Below are positions 6,912 through 8,424 of a stretch of DNA of 8,424 nucleotides, piece by piece (position 1 is the stretch's first letter; each line of letters opens with the position of its first letter). The stretch comes from Anaerolineae bacterium. Lineage in GTDB: Bacteria; Chloroflexota; Anaerolineae; UBA1429. The DNA is taken from NCBI GenBank assembly GCA_007118555.1, contig SKRJ01000146.1, positions 1 to 8,424 on the forward strand, in the 5' to 3' direction. Position numbers and translations under genes: made by a program. The notes under the pieces are model-generated. The model did no database searches. It was given only the letters and a program-made list of their open reading frames with translations, and was not told the origin of the DNA.

Positions 6912-7064
6912 ATGGCAAGGAGCGTTCAGAGTCATTTCTCAGGCGGGATGCCGATGCTGGCTGTACCGCCTGGTCATGGCCTCAGCGCTTTTGTTTACGC
7001 ACATGTGGTTCGGTACGCATCGGGTGCGATCAAGGCGGGGGCCTTGGCATCTGGTGAAGGATAG
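6912..7064 (+). CDS. doubtful 50-codon ORF in the sigma leader
   Basis: An ATG at 6912 opens a frame to TAG 7062-7064, beginning MARSVQSHFSGGMPMLAVPP. It is the only part of a longer 89-codon frame (from 6795) lying downstream of P2; the rest runs through the promoter. There is no close Shine-Dalgarno, membrane segment or known motif. It ends three bases before the next short ORF. It may well be noncoding. Confidence 0.15.
   Translation: MARSVQSHFSGGMPMLAVPPGHGLSAFVYAHVVRYASGAIKAGALASGEG
6940..6972 (+). ncRNA. leader hairpin 1 of the sigma mRNA
   Basis: CAGGCGG (6940-6946) pairs perfectly with CCGCCTG (6966-6972). Within the loop GCC (6950-6952) can pair with GGC (6959-6961), giving a two-tier stem-loop. 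No T-run follows, so it is not an obvious terminator. Confidence 0.35.
7031..7046 (+). ncRNA. leader hairpin 2 upstream of the sigma ribosome binding sites
   Basis: CAAGGC (7031-7036) and GCCTTG (7041-7046) pair perfectly around a GGGG loop, about 10 bases before the AAGGA of the 18-codon ORF and 40 before the sigma Shine-Dalgarno. It might modulate ribosome entry. Confidence 0.35.
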
Positions 7065-7066
7065 AG

Positions 7067-7123
7067 ATGCAGGGGATAGGGAATCAGGGGGACACGGGAA
7101 TCCATGAGCACCGAGTTGGATGA
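7067..7123 (+). CDS. possible 18-codon leader ORF overlapping the sigma start
   Basis: ATG 7067 is preceded by AAGGA (7057-7061) at a five-base spacing, a better Shine-Dalgarno placement than that of the sigma gene itself. It encodes [18 protein letters not shown] and stops at TGA 7121-7123, overlapping the sigma coding region by 20 bases in another frame. Ribosomes translating it would cross the sigma initiation region. No known peptide family. Confidence 0.3.
   Translation: MQGIGNQGDTGIHEHRVG
7086..7092 (+). promoter_or_regulatory. ribosome binding site of the sigma-factor gene
   Basis: AGGGGGA lies 11 bases before ATG 7104, slightly far; GGGA at 7096-7099 is a closer but weaker alternative. 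Both sit inside the 18-codon leader ORF. Confidence 0.5.
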
Positions 7124-8321
7124 AAAGGCACGCACGGCCATAGAGCCGTTGATGGCCAAAGCAGAAAAGCAGGGATTCGTGACGCTCGATGATCTCATGA
7201 GCGTCTTTCCAGAAGCTGAGGATAGCCTCGATCAACTCGAGGATCTATTCATCTATCTAAGCGAAGAAGGCATTCAGGTGTTCTACAAGAACCATGCCGA
7301 TGAAGAACCAAAGAACTCGCAGGTCGAAGATGACGCAGATGATGAGCAGGATGCCGACACGGAAGACAGTGACGATGAGGACAGGGCACGTTCGCCACTG
7401 AGCGAGATCGCCAGCGATGACACCATCAGCCTGTACCTCAAAGAGATGGCGCGCGTTCCGCTACTGACCGCTGAGCAGGAGGTAAGCCTCGCCCGCTCCT
7501 ACGAGGAGGGGCGTGAGGCCAAGGCCCGCATGGAAGAAGAGGCCGATACCCTCAGCGAGGACGAAAAGGACGAGCTCTACATCATCATGCAGCGGGGCGA
7601 GCAAGCGCGGGCTCACATGATCCGCGCCAACACCCGCCTCGTGGTGAGTATCGCCAAGCGCTACCTGGGCCAGGGCGTACCATTCCTGGATCTGATCCAG
7701 GAGGGGAACCTGGGCCTGATCAAGGCGGTAGAAAAGTTCGACTATCATCGTGGGCACCGCTTTTCCACCTATGCAACCTGGTGGATCCGCCAGTCCATCA
7801 CCCGGGCCCTGGCCGACCAGGGGCGTGTGATCCGTCTGCCGGTGCACCTGAGCGACCGCATCCGCAAGGTCTATCAGGTCGCCCAGCAGCTCGAGCAGGA
7901 CTGGGGCCGCCAGCCCACGCCCGAAGAGATCGCCGAGGAGTTGGATCTGCCCGCACAAAAGGTCCAGTGGATGCTCAAGGTCTCACAGCGGCCGCTCTCG
8001 CTGGAAAAGCCGGTGGGCGAAGAAGAGGACAGCGAGCTGGGTAGCTTTATTCCCGATCAGGAGGCGCCCACGCCTTCCGATACGGCCTATCACACCCTGC
8101 TCCAAGACAAGCTGGGCGATGTGCTGACCACCCTGTCACCCCGCGAGGCGCGCATTCTGCAGCTTCGCTTTGGCCTGCACGACGGGCGGAGCTATACGCT
8201 GGAAGAGGTCGGCCGCAAGTTTGGGCTCACCCGTGAGCGTATTCGACAGATCGAGCACGAGGCGTTGGACCGCTTGCGACACCCGAGCCGCAGCCGCCAA
8301 CTGCGCGACTATATGGTCTAG
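7104..8321 (+). CDS. rpoD: primary RNA polymerase sigma factor (RpoD/SigA type)
   Basis: The 405-residue protein directs RNA polymerase to -35/-10 promoters. All regions of a group 1 sigma are visible in order. Region 1.1 (about 8-60) is followed by a very acidic linker, with 17 Asp/Glu among residues 66-93. Region 1.2 (103-137) includes [11 protein letters not shown]. Region 2 (about 170-240) includes [30 protein letters not shown] and [14 protein letters not shown]. Region 3 (241-295) is followed by the 3.2 finger ([20 protein letters not shown]) and region 4 (340-405), whose helix-turn-helix (365-384) contains [12 protein letters not shown]230 and T233 match the E. coli -10 contacts Q437 and T440; R377, E378 and R381 match the -35 contacts R584, E585 and R588. 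The insert between regions 1.2 and 2 is short, unlike E. coli RpoD. Region 1.1 argues for the primary sigma rather than a group 2 paralogue. It is a single-gene unit with two promoters and a strong terminator; the promoters fit its own specificity. Confidence 0.95.
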   Translation: MSTELDEKARTAIEPLMAKAEKQGFVTLDDLMSVFPEAEDSLDQLEDLFIYLSEEGIQVFYKNHADEEPKNSQVEDDADDEQDADTEDSDDEDRARSPLSEIASDDTISLYLKEMARVPLLTAEQEVSLARSYEEGREAKARMEEEADTLSEDEKDELYIIMQRGEQARAHMIRANTRLVVSIAKRYLGQGVPFLDLIQEGNLGLIKAVEKFDYHRGHRFSTYATWWIRQSITRALADQGRVIRLPVHLSDRIRKVYQVAQQLEQDWGRQPTPEEIAEELDLPAQKVQWMLKVSQRPLSLEKPVGEEEDSELGSFIPDQEAPTPSDTAYHTLLQDKLGDVLTTLSPREARILQLRFGLHDGRSYTLEEVGRKFGLTRERIRQIEHEALDRLRHPSRSRQLRDYMV

Positions 8322-8345
8322 CCCGCCGGCCACTGAGCGATGCAT

Positions 8346-8378
8346 CAAGAGACGCACAGCGATGCTGTGCGTCTCTTG
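8346..8378 (+). terminator. hairpin terminator of the sigma-factor gene
   Basis: CAAGAGACGCACAGC (8346-8360) and its exact complement (8364-8378) form a 15-bp perfect stem with a GAT loop, 24 bases after the stop codon. The 3' side is pyrimidine-rich (TCTCTTGCTTCTG) but lacks a true T-run. It is nearly symmetrical, so it could also block transcription from the right. Confidence 0.8.
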
Positions 8379-8424
8379 CTTCTGCGCCGCAGTGGAGATA
8401 GATTCCTTGGAGAGTGTGGAATAA
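8379..8424. other. 46-base right end with no recognisable feature
   Basis: I see no promoter, ORF start or repeat here. Confidence 0.5.

Larger units (their letters stand above)
6884..7103 (+). other. long structured 5' leader of the sigma-factor gene
   Basis: About 220 untranslated or weakly translated bases separate the P2 start from the sigma ATG. They contain two hairpins (6940-6972 and 7031-7046), a 50-codon ORF and an 18-codon ORF that overlaps the sigma start. I recognise no riboswitch family. Confidence 0.4.

Noticed and set aside
6795..7064. 89-codon ORF upstream of the sigma gene
   Set aside because: Its first part spans promoter P2 and it has no known motif or ribosome binding site.
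8170..8424. 84-codon plus-strand ORF open to the right edge
   Set aside because: Overlaps the conserved region 4 of the sigma gene in another frame and continues through the terminator hairpin.

Overview
The window is GC-rich, densely coded bacterial DNA with clean sigma70-type promoters. Its make-up (a YfhO-like membrane protein, two GT-C glycosyltransferases with beta-rich C-terminal tails, and a primary-type sigma factor) resembles Chloroflexota (Anaerolineae-like) genomes. That assignment is an inference from protein style, since no taxonomic marker could be searched.

Layout. Positions 1-1611 (minus strand) hold the N-terminal 537 codons of a YfhO-like polytopic membrane protein; its 3' end lies beyond the left edge. 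Positions 1612-1818 are a divergent promoter region with one sigma70-type promoter facing each way. Both promoters have the -35 TTGACC and a 16-bp spacer. The leftward one sits so close to its ATG that the mRNA is probably almost leaderless. Positions 1819-4116 and 4100-6583 (plus strand) are two large GT-C membrane glycosyltransferases that overlap by 17 bases and probably form an operon. Each has an N-terminal multi-pass catalytic half and a C-terminal tail of two similar beta-rich modules, so the operon carries four copies of one module.

Positions 6584-7103 hold no convincing gene. They contain a hairpin just after the glycosyltransferase operon, two very strong promoters with identical hexamers and spacing (TTGACA-17-TATACT), a small palindrome and direct repeat that could be an operator, and a leader of about 220 bases with two hairpins and two short ORFs. 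Positions 7104-8321 encode a primary (RpoD/SigA-type) sigma factor with regions 1.1 to 4. A 15-bp perfect hairpin terminator follows at 8346-8378, and the last 46 bases show nothing.

How it fits together. The three membrane proteins look like an envelope or exopolysaccharide glycosylation cassette using lipid-linked sugars, expressed from a shared divergent control region. The sigma gene is a separate housekeeping transcription unit. Its predicted promoter-contact residues match the promoters in this window, so autoregulation is plausible. I see no mobile element, CRISPR array, tRNA, rRNA or defence system. The less ordinary signals are the four-module beta tails, the near-leaderless start, the short ORFs overlapping two gene starts, and the twin-promoter structured leader of the sigma gene.
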